Assembly: GCA_030180135.1 (NCBI GenBank)
Contig: CM058235.1
Location: 19,430,720-19,494,719, forward strand
Length of the DNA: 64,000 bases
DNA from: Orychophragmus violaceus
Taxonomy: Eukaryota; Streptophyta; Magnoliopsida; Brassicales; Brassicaceae
Direction: 5' to 3'
This document shows positions 34,931-48,854 of the stretch, piece by piece. The translations under genes were made by a program, and so were the position numbers. Numbering within the stretch: the stretch's first letter is position 1; each line of letters begins with the position of its first letter. A model generated the notes under the pieces. That model searched no databases. It worked only from the letters and a program-made list of their open reading frames with translations, and was not told the DNA's origin.

Positions 34931-37900
34931 GATATCAACAATGTTGATCTCTCTTGTTGATATGTGTGATATCTAGCATCCTCTAAAAAACTGTAATCTA
35001 AAACACTTTTAGCCTCACCTCAAAATGTCTTTGATACCTAACCTCACTAGTCCTGGTTAAATCTTTTGATGAGAAAGTCACATACAACATTAGTGAATGT
35101 AGAGAACTAGTTGACGAGATTGGAGTCTATATGGTTTTATTTCTATATGATAGCATTATTGACTAGTGTTGCATGACTTTGATGAGAGAGTTTTCTAGAC
35201 TATGTTTAGATTGTTTCGTATTCATGGCTATGGTTTAGAAAGACCGTCACTAAAATTTTGTGAAATCACCATGTCAAATCCCCGTTTTCAAACCTCTTTT
35301 CTAATTTTGATATCTATCTTTTAAGGATATACATAGTCGAAATCTGAGGAAGTTAATATAATCCGTTTTATATCATTTTAGCTACACTCGTTAATCTCAT
35401 CTTAATCATTGTGATAAACTCCTTACCAACAATGTTGACTTATCAATTGGCATGGTGGATAGGACATCTTTGAATTCCTCATTTGTAACCTCACTAGTAA
35501 AAATTCATGCATCTACACTGAACACCGGATAGGCATTGGCTTCTGAAACGTTTCGATTGACAGACCCTTATACTCCTCTGGTTTGTGTTGAAACACTGTC
35601 TAAATAAAGTTTATGCTTCCTTTTTGAATTCTTAATCCCCGGAAACCACTGAGTCATCCGAACAGTGAATTTTTCGTATGGAATTTATGACCTCTCCCGT
35701 GACTATATTAACCTATAAAAGGTTGATTATTTTGATCTTCAATCTCTATGACCAATGCAATTTTCCTTTCTATTTTAAATGATTCTCTTCTAGTACCAGA
35801 CAAACTCTTACCCTGATATGATTTATTTTACTCTTCCATAGATATGTTAATGGGCTGATCAAATTAGTACCTTTTCCATTTCATAATAAATGTGGTTTTA
35901 GTTTTCTTATTTCAAATTAAGCATTGTTAAATTTTGAAAGCAACTTTATGAATAATTTACCTAATTTAATATAAATATTAACGAATAAAAAATACAAAAG
36001 ATCAAATTAATTATTAAGGATATAACATAACTTTTAATATATTTTTAATTTGTGTAATAAAATGTCAGAATGACAATTATTATAAAACATATGGAATATC
36101 GTTTTAACACAAGTCCATATACACTTATTTAGCTTTTTTCACAAATTTTATCAAAGGTTTAAGAGCTTTTAGCTTTTTTAGAACCTGAATAGAGATGATG
36201 GTCCATGACAAAAAAAAACAATAGAGATGATGGAAATAGCAATATTGATTTAGTTTCGTTCCAAAAGTTCTCTACCATCGATTTGAAATTCTTCATGTCT
36301 GCAACTACATTGACAAACTTAAATGTTTTTCTTTGTGATAAATTCTGCATCGGACCTACTTCGAATTAAGATGTATATATCCTAACATGTAAGCTTGTAA
36401 CCATGACTCATTGACTACCACTCTATCCAACTTCTTAATTATCAATTCGTTTTCTTGTGATTGCATTTTGGGATTACTTTTTTCTACGTGTCGTATGGGG
36501 TTGATTGGTAATTTAGTTGTTGTTAAATAAGAAAATGTTCAATTGTTTTAACATGATATTACTGTATTACTATTTTATCGATGTAATTGTGAATATAAAA
36601 GCAAGTCAGAAATAAATAAAAACTATCCCGGGTTAAAATAAAATTTATTAGGAGGAATCGAAAATCATAGTACTAAAAAGACACATCTAATTAATAAGTT
36701 AATTAATAATTACAGAAATAAGCAAAATAAAATCATTTTCTGTTAAAGTGAGTATGAGAGACATGGTAATAATCAATATAAATATTTCATAGAAATAGGG
36801 GAAAAGAAACGAAAAGAAGAAGGTAGTGTGGCTACGGAAAGGTGCAAAAGCTGGGACCAGCATGAAAGCAAGTGGCCACCGTTTTTATTTGCTTTCATTA
36901 GAAATTAAAAATTTCTGATATATTTCAGGTTTAGTTAGGGATGAGCCAAATGGTTCATTTTTAGTTTGGACAGCTGATTAGACATTAGGGTTTGTTAGAC
37001 CTCTTTTAGTTTGGACAGCTGATTGGACATTAGGGTTTTTGAGAGAGAGAGAGTGCCAAACATCTGAAAGTGGGACACCTTTATACCAGTAACCCAATTC
37101 ATACTTATATTCATATTCATATTTTATCTATTTCTTTGTTTTTTTGGGGTCAATTATCTATTTCATTGTTAGAAGCCAATTTTAACCTGTGATAAGTTTG
37201 ACTGAAAGCTTTTAATCCCACCTATAGATGTTATTGTTGTCTATTACAGTTTATGTACATGATTGTGTTTACTACTAATTTACAAAACATCTCACTTTAA
37301 CATTTATGTGATATGTTAGGACACCTCTAATATAACTCTAGTTTTGCATATAAACTTTATTTTAGAGTAATTTTTTTTAACTGTAAAATAGAAATTGCTA
37401 TTTTCTATTATATATAGAAGGATTCTATTTTCTTTCTTAAATAGAGTTGAATTTTCGATCTGGAAAATATTTATTCAACTTTAACTCTTTCTGTTTTACG
37501 AGTAAAGAATATAAATACATATTTTTAATAAGTAATAATAATATATTATAAATAATAATATTTATTATATATTTACTACATAATATTTAAAAATAAAAAT
37601 ATATTATGTTTGTTGAAAAATACATTGATCATTTGTAGGAAAAAAATACGACAATGTTAATTTTAATGATTAAACAAAAACTATTATGTTTTATATTTTT
37701 ATTTGATGTAATGTAATTTTATTTATATAGTAAAAATGAGATAATTTAAAAAACTTATAGAAAATCAAATAAATGATTTAATTTTAATTTTTATAAAGTA
37801 AAAATACTAATATTATAATAAAATAGAATCTTAAATAATACACCTTTTATATACCTCTATTTTTAAAATTTCTTATTTTAGAGAATAGAAGAATACGTTA

Positions 37901-39189
37901 ATTTAAGATGGTCTTATTGTCTTATTCAAAATTATTTATTCTTAATACTCCTTTGAAAGATGATTTTTCTAAAAAAAAAATTCTTGTGTTTCTTAAAGAT
38001 AGATTTTTTAGGGTTTCTATACATTATTATTTTTTTTATTTTTATTTTTTTTTTCTTAAAGATACATTATTTACTAATTAGTAATAGAAAATTTAAGATT
38101 TAAAGAATTATTTCTTAAAAATAATTTAATTTCTTGAATTACTATAGGTTAAGAGTCATAGGAAATTGTTACTTAATTTTCTTATACATTGTAGGGTTGA
38201 TTATTATTTTGTAATATGTGAAAATTCTAAATCTTCTTTATGCGACAAAAAAGAATCTAAATCTTTTATTAATAAACCGAGTGAGAGAGAGTACTAACGA
38301 GAAGTTAAAAGAGAGAGATGTTGTGGAAAAATGATTCCATAACCTAAGATAACTTAGAGACAGAAATCATTGTATTAACACCGTACGTACTACTAGAAAG
38401 GTTTATGCAATTCATCAGGTTTCCAAGTTTTTTTTTAAGATCCGTCGTAGTCAGGTGTACCAACTAGTTGTGTTTTATTTCATGACGCTGGTCCTTCTAT
38501 TAATAAGGAAATAGTTAAAATGTTTTAAAACCAAATTATTATGCAAAATCTGAAGAATGAATATTTGTTTTGGAGTCATGCGGAGTGAATAGCTCATGTG
38601 ATGTGTTACAAAAAAGTTATCATGAAATCGATGTGTCTTCGCATTTATGACTTCTTGCAACCCCACCATCACCGCACTTGGGGGGCGATTTCTTTTTATT
38701 TTATTTTTCACATTTTTTTATATTAAATTCCTTATAATTTACAACCGTCAAGAAAAACTAAATGAAATATTAACGAATATATATTATAAGAAAACATATA
38801 GAAAAATTAAATGAAATATTAACGAAAATATATTATAAGAAAAATGAATAGAAATTAGTTGAGTATTAATCAAAACATTAAACACGAAAATATTTTTTTT
38901 GAAAAATATTTTGGCTAAAGCTTTGAGCTAAATTTTAGTTCTCTATTACTTGTTATCCAAAATCTAATGGTTTAACTCAAGTAGTTAGTAGAATTTTAGG
39001 ACCTTGTTTAGATCTTTGACTAAAAGGAATCTTAAGATTTGAAAAAAAAGTGTTTGCTTCATGTAAAGTTTGCATAACTATGTGCATTCGGCCACAAAGA
39101 GCTATTATGGCTTTCAGTCATTTATCTCTTTTGGATTTAATGTCTTTATCTATGAGTAAGGCAAGCACAATTAAAAAGAAAAAGGCATA
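34931..39189. other. Long AT-rich intergenic region
   Basis: No gene or recognisable element. Small local duplications: TTTAGTTTGGACAGCTGATT at 36959 and 37004 (period about 46 bp), and a 49-bp tandem copy at 38752-38850. The open frames present are short and lack any family signature. Confidence 0.55.
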
Positions 39190-39545
39190 AATGGTGAGGC
39201 AAATGCATGAGAAGGCTTGAAACAATCTTGAAGCCAAGACTAAAGTATATGCTAAGCAAGCAAACAAAGGCTAAATCAATAAAGTGTTTCAAAGAGATGT
39301 TATTTGGATTCAGAAGGAATAAGAGGTTTTCAACTGAAAGGAAGTCCAAACTTATGCCAAGAGTTGATGGACCATTCAAAATCATCAAAAGATCAATGAC
39401 AATGCATACTAAGTTGACTTGCAAGGTAAGTACAAAGTCTCTCCTAGCTTCAATGTTTTCTACCTTAGTTCTTTCGTGGCAGATGAAACAACTTTTAGGT
39501 CAAAGAGGAGGAGAAAATATAATCATGGATGACTTAAGGATATAA
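39190..39545 (+). pseudogene. Ty3/Gypsy integrase C-terminal remnant
   Basis: Translated pieces across shifting frames resemble the end of a Gypsy pol gene: a region rich in Lys/Gln, then RFSTERKSKLMPR followed by DGPFKIIKR, a block corresponding to the integrase C-terminal domain. About eight stops or shifts interrupt it. Just beyond, a GGCCGAGG phrase repeats three times (39580-39640). No LTRs were found nearby. Confidence 0.65.
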
Positions 39546-40578
39546 GGACTTGAACATGAGCTTGTAGTCGAGGCAGATGAGGCCATGGCCGAGGGAGATA
39601 CGATCATGGCCGAGGACAAGGATCATGTGGCCGAGGGTGAAAACATCAATATCAAGTTCTAAAAAATTCAAATATGCACTAAGTTCTCTACTTAGTTCAA
39701 TATGTGAGTATAAGGTCTTTGAGGAGAAAGAAATTACCAAGTCCCTTTGTTTTGCTACAAGTTCTTGAAAAGGACAAGGCCAAAGGATTTTTTGCCCATT
39801 TCTTATCTCATTTCGAAACCGAAAGATGAAGCGCAATGTCTAGGTGAGAAAACGTGTGAATCAGCTCATGAGGCAATATGAAGTTCGGTGGTCGCTTTTG
39901 TATAGTCCTTTGATCAAGTCTTCTATAGTTGTTATGTTTTTCATTTTCCCAAGTTAAATTTCTTATCTTTTCATGCAAAAACAAATCATATATGTATTCT
40001 ATCATTTTTGATTTTCAATAAAAAAGAAAACTTCAATCAAATTTGATTATTTTTTAGAACAATCTCATTATGTTCTTATTGAACAACTGAAGTCTGGTGA
40101 GTCATATCTATTTTTCACCCTCTAAGGTCGGTCTTATGAATCATATCAATCGGCTGAAGAGTTGGGAATATCAAAACCATCTAATAGTTCTATTGTTGCA
40201 AGACCTATCCAAAAAGCATCCAAAGAGTGCAAATCCTAGGGTATCATAATATACACTTATAATGATTAAATCATTTTGTCTAAACTAGGAAAAAAAATTA
40301 ATCAAAATATGGACCTTCTAAGATACAGAAACAATTCTTATTTTTTCTCACTTAATATACACAAATCACAAAACATTTAGTATCTTCAGAATCAAAATTG
40401 CGTAGTTTTTAAGATTTTGGACGTTTTACAATAGTTTTTTTTCCCTTCAAAATTCACATATATAATCAAAACCAATAATAATGAAGATTCACAAAATTTG
40501 CGGTTATAGATAATAGAACCGAATTTCAACTAAAATTCAATTCTGTATTACGTTGCGACTGTGTAATGACTATCTAGG

Positions 40579-40653
<75 letters not shown>

Positions 40654-41251
40654 GGAAAAAAAAAATAGTAGAACAGGATAGAATTAATGTTTCACGATTG
40701 TAAGTTTTATTACGAGCAAATTCGTTAAAACCTGTAAAATAATTTAGTCCAATGTAAAGCAGATTAAGTAAACTGATAACACAATTTCTATATTCATAAC
40801 CGAGTAAATTTATATATTTATATATATAATTTTAGATAATAATTTATTTTGCTGCTATTAATTTTAAATATATATAACTATAAAATATTCTAATAAAAAA
40901 TTAAATATAATAGTATTTATATTGTGTATAATTATAATTAATATTAAATTCATGATTTTAAAATTATTTATTAATGGTTGTGCTCGCACATGCTAGTTAC
41001 TGTAATATGGATATAAAAATAACTCATATTTAATGAATATACATCATATATTCACATCAAATAAGTTTCATAATCGACTCAAAGAATCTAGTTGGATAAT
41101 AAAATAAAAACTGATACTAATGCCTGAAACCTCTTTGTGATAAAATAAAATCCCAACACATACACTTCAACAAAACTTCATAAATCGAAATTCATTATTT
41201 TCTTTAGATGAAATGTCAAACTTGGAACAAAATCAGGAGAATATGAAAAGT
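39546..41251. other. AT-rich spacer downstream of RPN13
   Basis: Non-coding, containing the tail of the Gypsy remnant, a TA microsatellite, and, at its right end (about 41060-41251), the likely 3' UTR of RPN13. Nothing else recognised. Confidence 0.5.
40582..40650. repeat. (TA)n microsatellite, about 34 units
   Basis: Uninterrupted AT/TA run of about 69 bp in AT-rich intergenic DNA. Confidence 0.95.
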
Positions 41252-44200
41252 TCAACTCTCATCCATTGCATCGTTTGATTGCGTTGAAACCGAGTCCTCG
41301 ATTGCCTCAAGGAATGAGACAACTGTGAACTTATCTGCATTAAGAGTTGACTGTTTTATAAAAATAAAATAAAAAGACTGATGATGCCTTTGGAAATTCT
41401 ATTGTAGGAGTCTGACTCACATTTACTTGGGTCGATACCAAATTGAGTCAAATCTATTTGTCCTGTGCGGAGTACCTAGAAAGATATTAAAGTGAGTCAG
41501 AATATCAAGCCAAGAACGGGAACAACATTGTCATGGAGGGGCTTACATAGGTAAATGCATCTACTTGTTGACGAAAAGGAGGGCTCTGCAACAACTCCAG
41601 TATATCTTCTGCCCTGCAGTGACCCTGTTATAAGTCCTTGGATTAGTAACATTGTTATTATCCTAAGCAGCTTATGTCGTGTTGACAGCTCCGACCTAGG
41701 TGAACTAGAAAGCTAAAAGAATTAAAGGATTTGGGGACGTTCTGGATTTCTATAGGGTCTTGAAATATAGAAGAAGTTACTTGGTGTGATCAATCCCAGT
41801 CCTCTGTCTCCCCAATCAAAGACATTCCTTTCTCAAACCACATTGTCAGATACAAATTTCAGGTATAACACTCTCCTTACAACGCGTAACACTTTTTACA
41901 ATCCTATCCCTAAACCAATTCATAATCCAGTGACTCGCTATGCCTGTCTGTTACTTCCCCTAACTTGACTCGGTTTCTTCTATAAAAATTTTAAAAGACG
42001 GATCTTACAATTGCATATAATACTCATCTTCATAGAATATAATACTCATCTTCATAGAATATAATACCTCAGGTAAATGTGGAGACAATCGTTCTTCTAC
42101 CGGTAACATCTCAAGCAATGGCATAATCAACTCCGGCTTCAAGATATCCCCTAATACTAGGCCTTCACAAGATGAAACACGAGAGGAAGATGTGGTAAAT
42201 AGTGAATAAAGAGTAAAAAAGAATAACAGTTGAAAACAAATAATTGATCACATAGCGAAGTTCAGGACACTATGATCTCCAAGCCATACAGCAGTATCTT
42301 AAAAATTACATAATGCCTTCGCACCACATCATCCTGTTGAAGTCCGGGACCTGAACAAACATAATTTTTTTTGTTGAAAATATTCACCTTCGTCTTCATC
42401 TCCAGCAATACCTAAAATAATACCACCGTACTGGGATGAGTATACAAGCGGGAAACTAGAAAAGCTTTTTGAAAGGAGTACCAAGAGATGGAGAAATGTA
42501 CCTATAGGGCCAGATGAGAGGTTGTTCAGAATTCTTTGAAGGTCTGCCAGCTTAACTGGACCAGACGACGATGACACGGCACTCACCTCTGTAGACAAAT
42601 TTGGTACAACCAAGTTTCCAGCTCTACGAAGGATGAATAAATTCAAATAAGCCATTGTGTTTCAAATAAATTAATACCACTTACAGCAATATAATAGTGT
42701 TCTTTCATGTGGTGTCCAACACCAAATCAAGCATATCCTTTGAAAATATTCACATGATAAAAATAACTGGTAAGATATTCTTTATATGATCCTGCCATTT
42801 AAACTCCAGAATCTCATAATCAGACAGAAGATGATAGAGTTTGACAGCAACAACTATCGACCCCATGTCTAGAGAAACTATAAGAAAAACAGCAAGAGAA
42901 TCTGTTTCATAAAACTGACCAGAAAGCAACCAACCAGTTTCTGAAGATACCATGGTAAGGCTTTTACATCCTTTGCGAATTGGATGCAAAATAACAGTCA
43001 GAATAACACTTTGATATAATCAGTACCTAGATGAAACATCATCTTCTGCCATGTCTTCCACTTCCTCCAGGGTAGCAGCTGCATGTCCTTCTTCACCAAG
43101 ATACTCTGGTGCACATAAACTTTATTAGATGATTCAATCTTTTCCTGCTATGCAAGTGACTAAACATTGAGTGTTTTCACTATCATGGGCATGTTGGCAT
43201 ATGTTATACACACAAAGATGACGAGAAAAACAACATTTACAGGCTCATAAGCGAATTAATGCAGTCTTAGAGACAATATCAATCAAAGAGGCTACAGTTT
43301 GTGCCGTCTATCTGTGACACTACGTAATTTTGTGCTTAGTAACCAAGATACATTATACCGCCTCACTTCATATTTTTCTTGATTCATGAACAACCAATAA
43401 CAAGCAAGAAAATGAACATATTTTATCTTTCATATCAATGAGAAACGTCTTCACCATTCAGTTGTGATTCGTGAATGGCATTAGATAATTGTTGGTCCAA
43501 CTCAAGATACATTTGCGCATGGAATCTAACAATTGAGGTCCTTCTGGGCAGGATCAAAATATGCTATCTTATACAAAGTTAGCATTTCAAAAAAGGTAAG
43601 TTTTCTTAGTAATTCACTAATTTATGTTTTTTCATAATTTAAGAATGTAAATTATGTTTTCTAGAATCATAGTTTAACATCAAGAAGAACAAGTAAAACC
43701 CCTTCACTAAGTCATCTTGATGATGTAAAAGATTAAAAGAATTAATGAGAAGGAACAGTTGTTCATGCTCTTTGGGAAAAGAGAAGTTCCTTATCTAAAT
43801 GTGTGCCTTGACATTGTTACCAAATCTGTTTGAGCCATGAAACGCCAAGAAATATGATGAGAGTATGGAAGAAAGAACGCTAGTTCGGTTATCAAGGGAG
43901 TTAGAAAGTTAAGAAGCATGAAAGACATTGGTACCAGTATATAATCATATCCTAGACTGTTTTGTAACAAGATAGGAATGTTACATGCCTAGTGCTTGAT
44001 TAAGGTATTGATTGACGGAAGAGCCTAACTCTGCATCACCTTCAGCTCTCGGCTCCTGCAAATGTAGTTACAAAAAGAGTTCCATAAACAAAAAAGATCA
44101 AAGTGATTAGGTGAACAAGAATACACACACATATCATGAAAAAAGAAAGTGACCTGCATCCAAAAGAATAACTTGCGGTCATCACTGTTGAACTTCAGAA

Positions 44201-45178
44201 TGTACACCCTGTCTGATGATTGGTTAACCTAAACAGAGAACAAGTACGCTGTGGTCAAAATCCAATATTAATACATCGAAAGCTAGTACTTAAATTTAAC
44301 GGGCCTACCTTCTCAAATAGAGCTTCATCAGGGAAAACAATTTGATCCTACAAATGGTACAATCAAGGTGAAAACATTGCAATTGGAACAACTGGTAGCC
44401 ACAATTAATGAGTCCCTGAATTTGTTATATTCAGGCATGACAAAAAAGAACTTCCTAGATGGAACTACATAAGAAAATTGACAAGGCACAGGACACAAAT
44501 CCACTGGCCTATCAAAGACTTGAAACTTGGAGAGCCTTTAATCTATTTATAAAATTTTAAAAAGAGGAGTGCACAGGTATATACATCTTCTACCACATTC
44601 TGGGTTCGATCAAGCCATTGGAAATGAATCAGTCCCTCCTCACCCTAATAGAAAGGATTAGAGGAAACAAATCAGGTTAATTTTGCAGAGAACAAGTAAC
44701 GTGTGTATCCTGACACCAAAAATTAAGAATATGAAATGCTTTAACTCCAACAATAGTGCCACATGAAAGGCTTGTACATTCCAACGTCCAATTGAACAAA
44801 ATCAACAGAAAAAAATCATATGCGAATGCTATACTAAATGGAAAATAATAGTGTCTAGTCTACATTACTCTGGCAATGCGAACAAGTCCTTTTCGTGCAT
44901 CAGGGACAACTCTTGTTCCTTGCAAAGACATTTTACCAGCACGAAACTCAAGCATGATTTCCTGCCAAAATTAGTCCAAATGTAAGTAGAAGAACTTCCA
45001 AAAAAATATCACCAGGTCAGAAACCTTAAGAGGGGTCTTATTTTTTTACTTTACACACTATATGGAAGGAAGTCTTGCATTTCCATTCAGATTTCATAAG
45101 GACAGAGGAACTTTTATTGAACAATCTGAAGAAATTTATAGTTACCTGCATCACAGGAAACACTTCACTTGAATTCAT
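41252..45178 (-). CDS. RPN13: 26S proteasome regulatory subunit RPN13 (ubiquitin receptor), 13 coding exons, intact
   Basis: Subunit of the proteasome 19S cap: its N-terminal PRU domain binds ubiquitin and RPN2, its C-terminal DEUBAD domain binds the deubiquitinase UCH37/UCH2. Exons (minus): 45178-45146, 44961-44869, 44644-44585, 44347-44309, 44228-44154, 44055-43989, 43105-43027, 42623-42502, 42411-42388, 42162-42068, 41624-41547, 41475-41421, 41334-41252; total 903 nt, 300 aa. The PRU domain spans exons 1-6 (about residues 10-115; [28 protein letters not shown]). A Ser-rich linker with [11 protein letters not shown] follows in exon 8. The DEUBAD region is exons 10-13 ([19 protein letters not shown], end SNDAMDES). 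Intron 6 is GC-AG (AG|GCATGT); the rest are GT-AG. A 5'-UTR intron probably runs from 45486 to about 45204, with the UTR exon near 45487-45600. Confidence 0.97.
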
Positions 45179-45726
45179 ATCACCACCACCTCTCTTTCTA
45201 CGGAACATTAGAGCAACAAGGAAACCAAATATTCAGTAGACGGAGAACTCACAATAAATCCAGCGTCCTGCTCGCTAAAGCAAGTTCTACTTCAAGCTTA
45301 TAAACAATAATCGTATGTATGTTTGCTAATCAAAGAGAATCATAGTCTAACCAAGTTATAAACAAAGTAGATTCGAAGCCAGGTGAGTCTGATCGAAGGC
45401 GAAAATAACAAAACCCTAGCCACAAAATCCGAAGAAACATGAAGATTTTACAGGCAGATATGTCGAAGATTAGATGATAATATACCTTAACAGAAGAAAG
45501 TTGGTGAGGAATGGATTAGCAGAGAAAGAACAGACTTCTTGTTTTCTTTCAATTTCTCTTCTTTTTAACCTTTTTGTCTATGTTCCTAGAAACATGTCCA
45601 AGTCTCACCCGGATTCATTCTTGTTTTGGCTTTTCTGTTTTCTTTTCTTTTCCTACATTGTCAATAACAATATTAATTTTAACAAAAAAGTATATTAATT
45701 TTTTCCAAATATTTATAATTAGTATG
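45179..45726 (-). other. RPN13 5' UTR, UTR intron and promoter region
   Basis: The minus strand shows TGTTAAG|GTATATTA at about 45486 (donor) and TTCCGTAG at about 45204 (acceptor), consistent with a leader intron, with a pyrimidine/purine-rich leader exon to about 45600. The remaining proximal promoter is short because an Athila-type LTR begins near 45727. Confidence 0.5.
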
Positions 45727-47436
45727 TGAGGCGGAATAATTTTAGATTCCTAATCAATTACCCAAATGCACATGCCATTATAGCATTTGAGATATCAATT
45801 AAGGAGGCAAGAAGAATAGTCAATTAAGAATACAAGATACTACTAAAGTTAAGCAAAATCTAGAAAGGGTTTAAACTAACAACCTAAAAACTAATCAAAA
45901 CAAGAAAGCAAACAAACCAAGAAAGAACAAAGCAAAACACTAAACAAGAAGACAAATAAGCTAAAACAAATGTCCTAGGATGAGGCTATGCAGACTAGGT
46001 GATCTAGAGACAATCAATGATGCGTCAATCAATCAAACATTGCTAAACAAGGCTAATGATCATAATTAACCTAATCACATTCTCATGTTCATAACTACTA
46101 TGCTAATCATACAATCATTCAATTCTCATTTGCAAATTACAAGACAATCATGCATTAATATCCATCAAATACCTTTTAGCAAAGCTAATCCTTAGGCTAA
46201 GAACACTAATCATTAGATTAATCTAATCTCTTGGCACTAATCCCTTTGTATAATCCCTAATCAATATCAAATTCCAATTTGTGATTAAGAGATAAACAAG
46301 CATTAATTTCAAGTTCTCATTACCAATAATCACCTTAGACATCTAATCTCTTAGGCTAAGATGTGAAAATCCTCTAAATATTTCATTCAATCATTTCATC
46401 GAACACCTTTCGGGCATGAAAAAGCCTAACATTTAGATTCAACAATTCCTTGCAACCTAGCATAGAGATCAACTAATTAGAGAAGGATTATTCACAAATA
46501 AGTCCTAAACATCACTAATCATCATATAAACCACCTAAATCAACCTCATCCACAAAACAAAAAAACTGTACTTCCTAATCATAAGAGATATATGAGAAAT
46601 CAAAGATAGAAAGAGAGATTAAGAGAAACAAGATAAATACTTAATTAAAACTCAAAATCAAAGGTTTACAAATCCTAAATCATAAACATACGAAAAGAAA
46701 AAACTAGGCTTAGGTAGCTTAGGGTTTTAGAAACCCAAAATTAAGTATTTATAGTGGGGAGCTCGACAGTGGCAATTTCGTAAATAAATGGGTCTGATTT
46801 TGGTCTTCACAAGAAAAAGTATCGGGCGCGTTTGCCCGATGGAGCAAGCCGATAGAATCCTGAGAAAAGTATCGGGTGCGTTTGCCCGATGGAGCAAGCC
46901 GATAGAATCCCTGGTCACCTTCGTGGAATTTTCATTGGGTGCATTTGTCTGATGCATCAGGCCGATACTTTCTCTGGTCACTTTTGGGCATGATGCTGAT
47001 TTGCGGATTGTGTTGAGATGCATCCAGTAAATCGGGCATAATTCTTTCCATATAGCTCCAAATGACTTCAAACCACCTCCATTGGAAATCTGACTCAATT
47101 TCTCACAACTTCCATTTGTAGACTCAAAGCTAAATGTCAACAGAAGGGCTTCATAAGACTCAATCTTTCAAGCTCGTCGGTTTGGTCCTTCATCACCATT
47201 TCACTTGCAATCACTCCTTTGGCCTCCAAAATCTTCCACACCTCCTTAGAAACTCCATGAACCTACAAAACACAAGAAAAACACTCCCAAGAACAACAAA
47301 TTATGCAAATCCTAACTCTAAATGCACTTAAGGTTCTAAATGCAAGAAAGTTCAAGAAACTAACATGAATGAATGAAAATGCAACCAAAATGTGAACTAA
47401 GAACAAGCTTAAGATGCCTAAAATGTAACAATATCA
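45727..47436 (-). repeat. 3' LTR of a second Athila-type family
   Basis: The right edge is clear: CAATATCA at 47436 is followed by ATTCCCCCAAACTTAA, the complement of a polypurine tract. The left edge is uncertain; TGAGGCGG at 45727 is the best candidate. The internal layout parallels the other Athila-type LTRs but the sequence is of another family. It contains a triple tandem hairpin repeat (46815-46975). Confidence 0.65.
46815..46975. repeat. 50-bp tandem repeat built on an inverted repeat, three copies
   Basis: The stem-loop ATCGGGCGCGTTTGCCCGAT at 46821-46840 is repeated at 46871-46890 (one base different), and a diverged third copy lies at about 46933-46967. Each is followed by GGAGCAAGCCGATAGAATCC or a derivative. 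Confidence 0.85.
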
Positions 47437-48145
47437 ATTCCCCCAAACTTAAACCTTGCTTGTCCACAAGCAAGCATCAACAACTCAAAGGAAAGTTAGG
47501 GAGAAAGGTTTGAAAATGGGAGATGAAATCCGAGAATGTCAACAAAGGAATTCAATTTAATGCCCTTGAAAGTAGTTGCAAATTCACAAACAATCTCTAC
47601 TCAAAAAGAGTTAGTCATGCTCATCAAACATTTCGCTCTAGTGATCAAACCATCAAAGAAATAACAAGCAACCAAATCAACACAACTCTTTAACACTCAA
47701 TTAGGTGTTTGATGGACTCTCTACTTGGAAACATGAACCACAAACCAAAGGGTAAGGTGTCAAAGAGGCTTAGAATGGATTTTGGTGAGGGTTACAAGTG
47801 TTTAGTGGCTTATCTCAACAAAAAAGAACACAAGACTTTATGCAAAAGTAGGAAGAAAGAGAACAATTCATGCATACAAGCATCCACTTCCATGTTCTAC
47901 CCTTTCTTTAGCTTAAATCCCAAAACTCAAAGTATAAACCCAATTCCAAACCCACTTTTGTATCTTTAAACTCACACCCACTCTTTTTCACTCTTTTTAC
48001 AACTTGAGAAATTCTTTTCTTTCAACACTTAGCTCTTTCTTTTTAACTCTTTACTATCCTCTCTTCTTTTCATTTTTTTTTCTCTTTGCTTATATTTTCT
48101 TAAAGAACTCAAATGCATATGAACTTAGAGCTATTACTTCATTTC
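47437..48145 (-). mobile_element. Polypurine tract and 3' internal region of the second Athila-type element
   Basis: 47437-47452 is the complement of a polypurine tract (TTAAGTTTGGGGGAAT on the minus strand). The internal non-coding sequence begins CCTTGCTTGTCCACAAGCAAG and runs until it is cut by the Tat-type LTR at 48146. No coding sequence is visible here; the remainder of the element would lie beyond the right end of the window. Confidence 0.65.
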
Positions 48146-48684
48146 TGTTGGTGCTGGATTTCCCTCTAACAAATCCGGCCCACTAACAAACAAAACAAAG
48201 GCCCATAGTTATGAGCCCGCTCCAGAATCAAGACGGAGAGAGATCGACTGTCGTCCTTTGTTGGGCCTACACGAGCGACATCTTGACAAGGCCCAAGCGA
48301 TGCCGAAGTGAGAGACGATCGAGCTCGAGCTCGGCAAAAGACGACGTGGAGGTAGAGCAAACTCGGTCTTCGTCGGTTCAACTGATCCACGCAAATCTCA
48401 GAGATCGTTATGACGGCGAGGCCGAAATATCGGAACAAGAAGATCAAAGTCGAGAGTATTTAAAAAAGAAGTGGCGATTCATTCAAGACATTCCAACCCT
48501 AACTTAGAACACTTCGACTAGATAGCTCGATCATCATACTTTGTACTCTCTTTTCGATTGTGTTTGTTCTATCTCGACGATCAATCTCAATAAAGTCTTT
48601 GATTCATAGGAAACTATACCATTTCTATATCCTAAAGTCCAAATCCACGAATACAAATTCTTAGTGTGAATCCCGGATCTCACA
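48146..48684 (+). repeat. 5' LTR of the Tat-type element (539 bp)
   Basis: Begins TGTTGGTGCTGG and ends GGATCTCACA, followed two bases later by the primer binding site. Bases just upstream (ATTTC) are the candidate left half of a 5-bp duplication; the right half is outside the window. Confidence 0.82.
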
Positions 48685-48686
48685 TT

Positions 48687-48704
48687 TGGCGCCGACTGTG
48701 GGGA
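48687..48704 (+). other. Primer binding site of the Tat-type element
   Basis: Reads TGGCGCCGACTGTGGGGA, of the general form seen in plant Tat/Ogre-like elements. I do not assign the tRNA. Confidence 0.8.
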
Positions 48705-48854
48705 CATTTATAGTTTTCCTGTCTTAAGAATCAGATCTTAGATCCGATAGATCGAGATAAATCCCGACCAATCTGGCTCTCCAGCGCCACACCACCGGTT
48801 GACCACCCTCAAACGGTCGACAACGTTCCTCAGAACACCACCGGGGTAAGGATC

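Noticed and set aside
47709..47969. 86-residue plus-strand open frame
   Set aside because: Lies in the non-coding 3' region of a minus-strand Athila-type element, with no recognisable domain.
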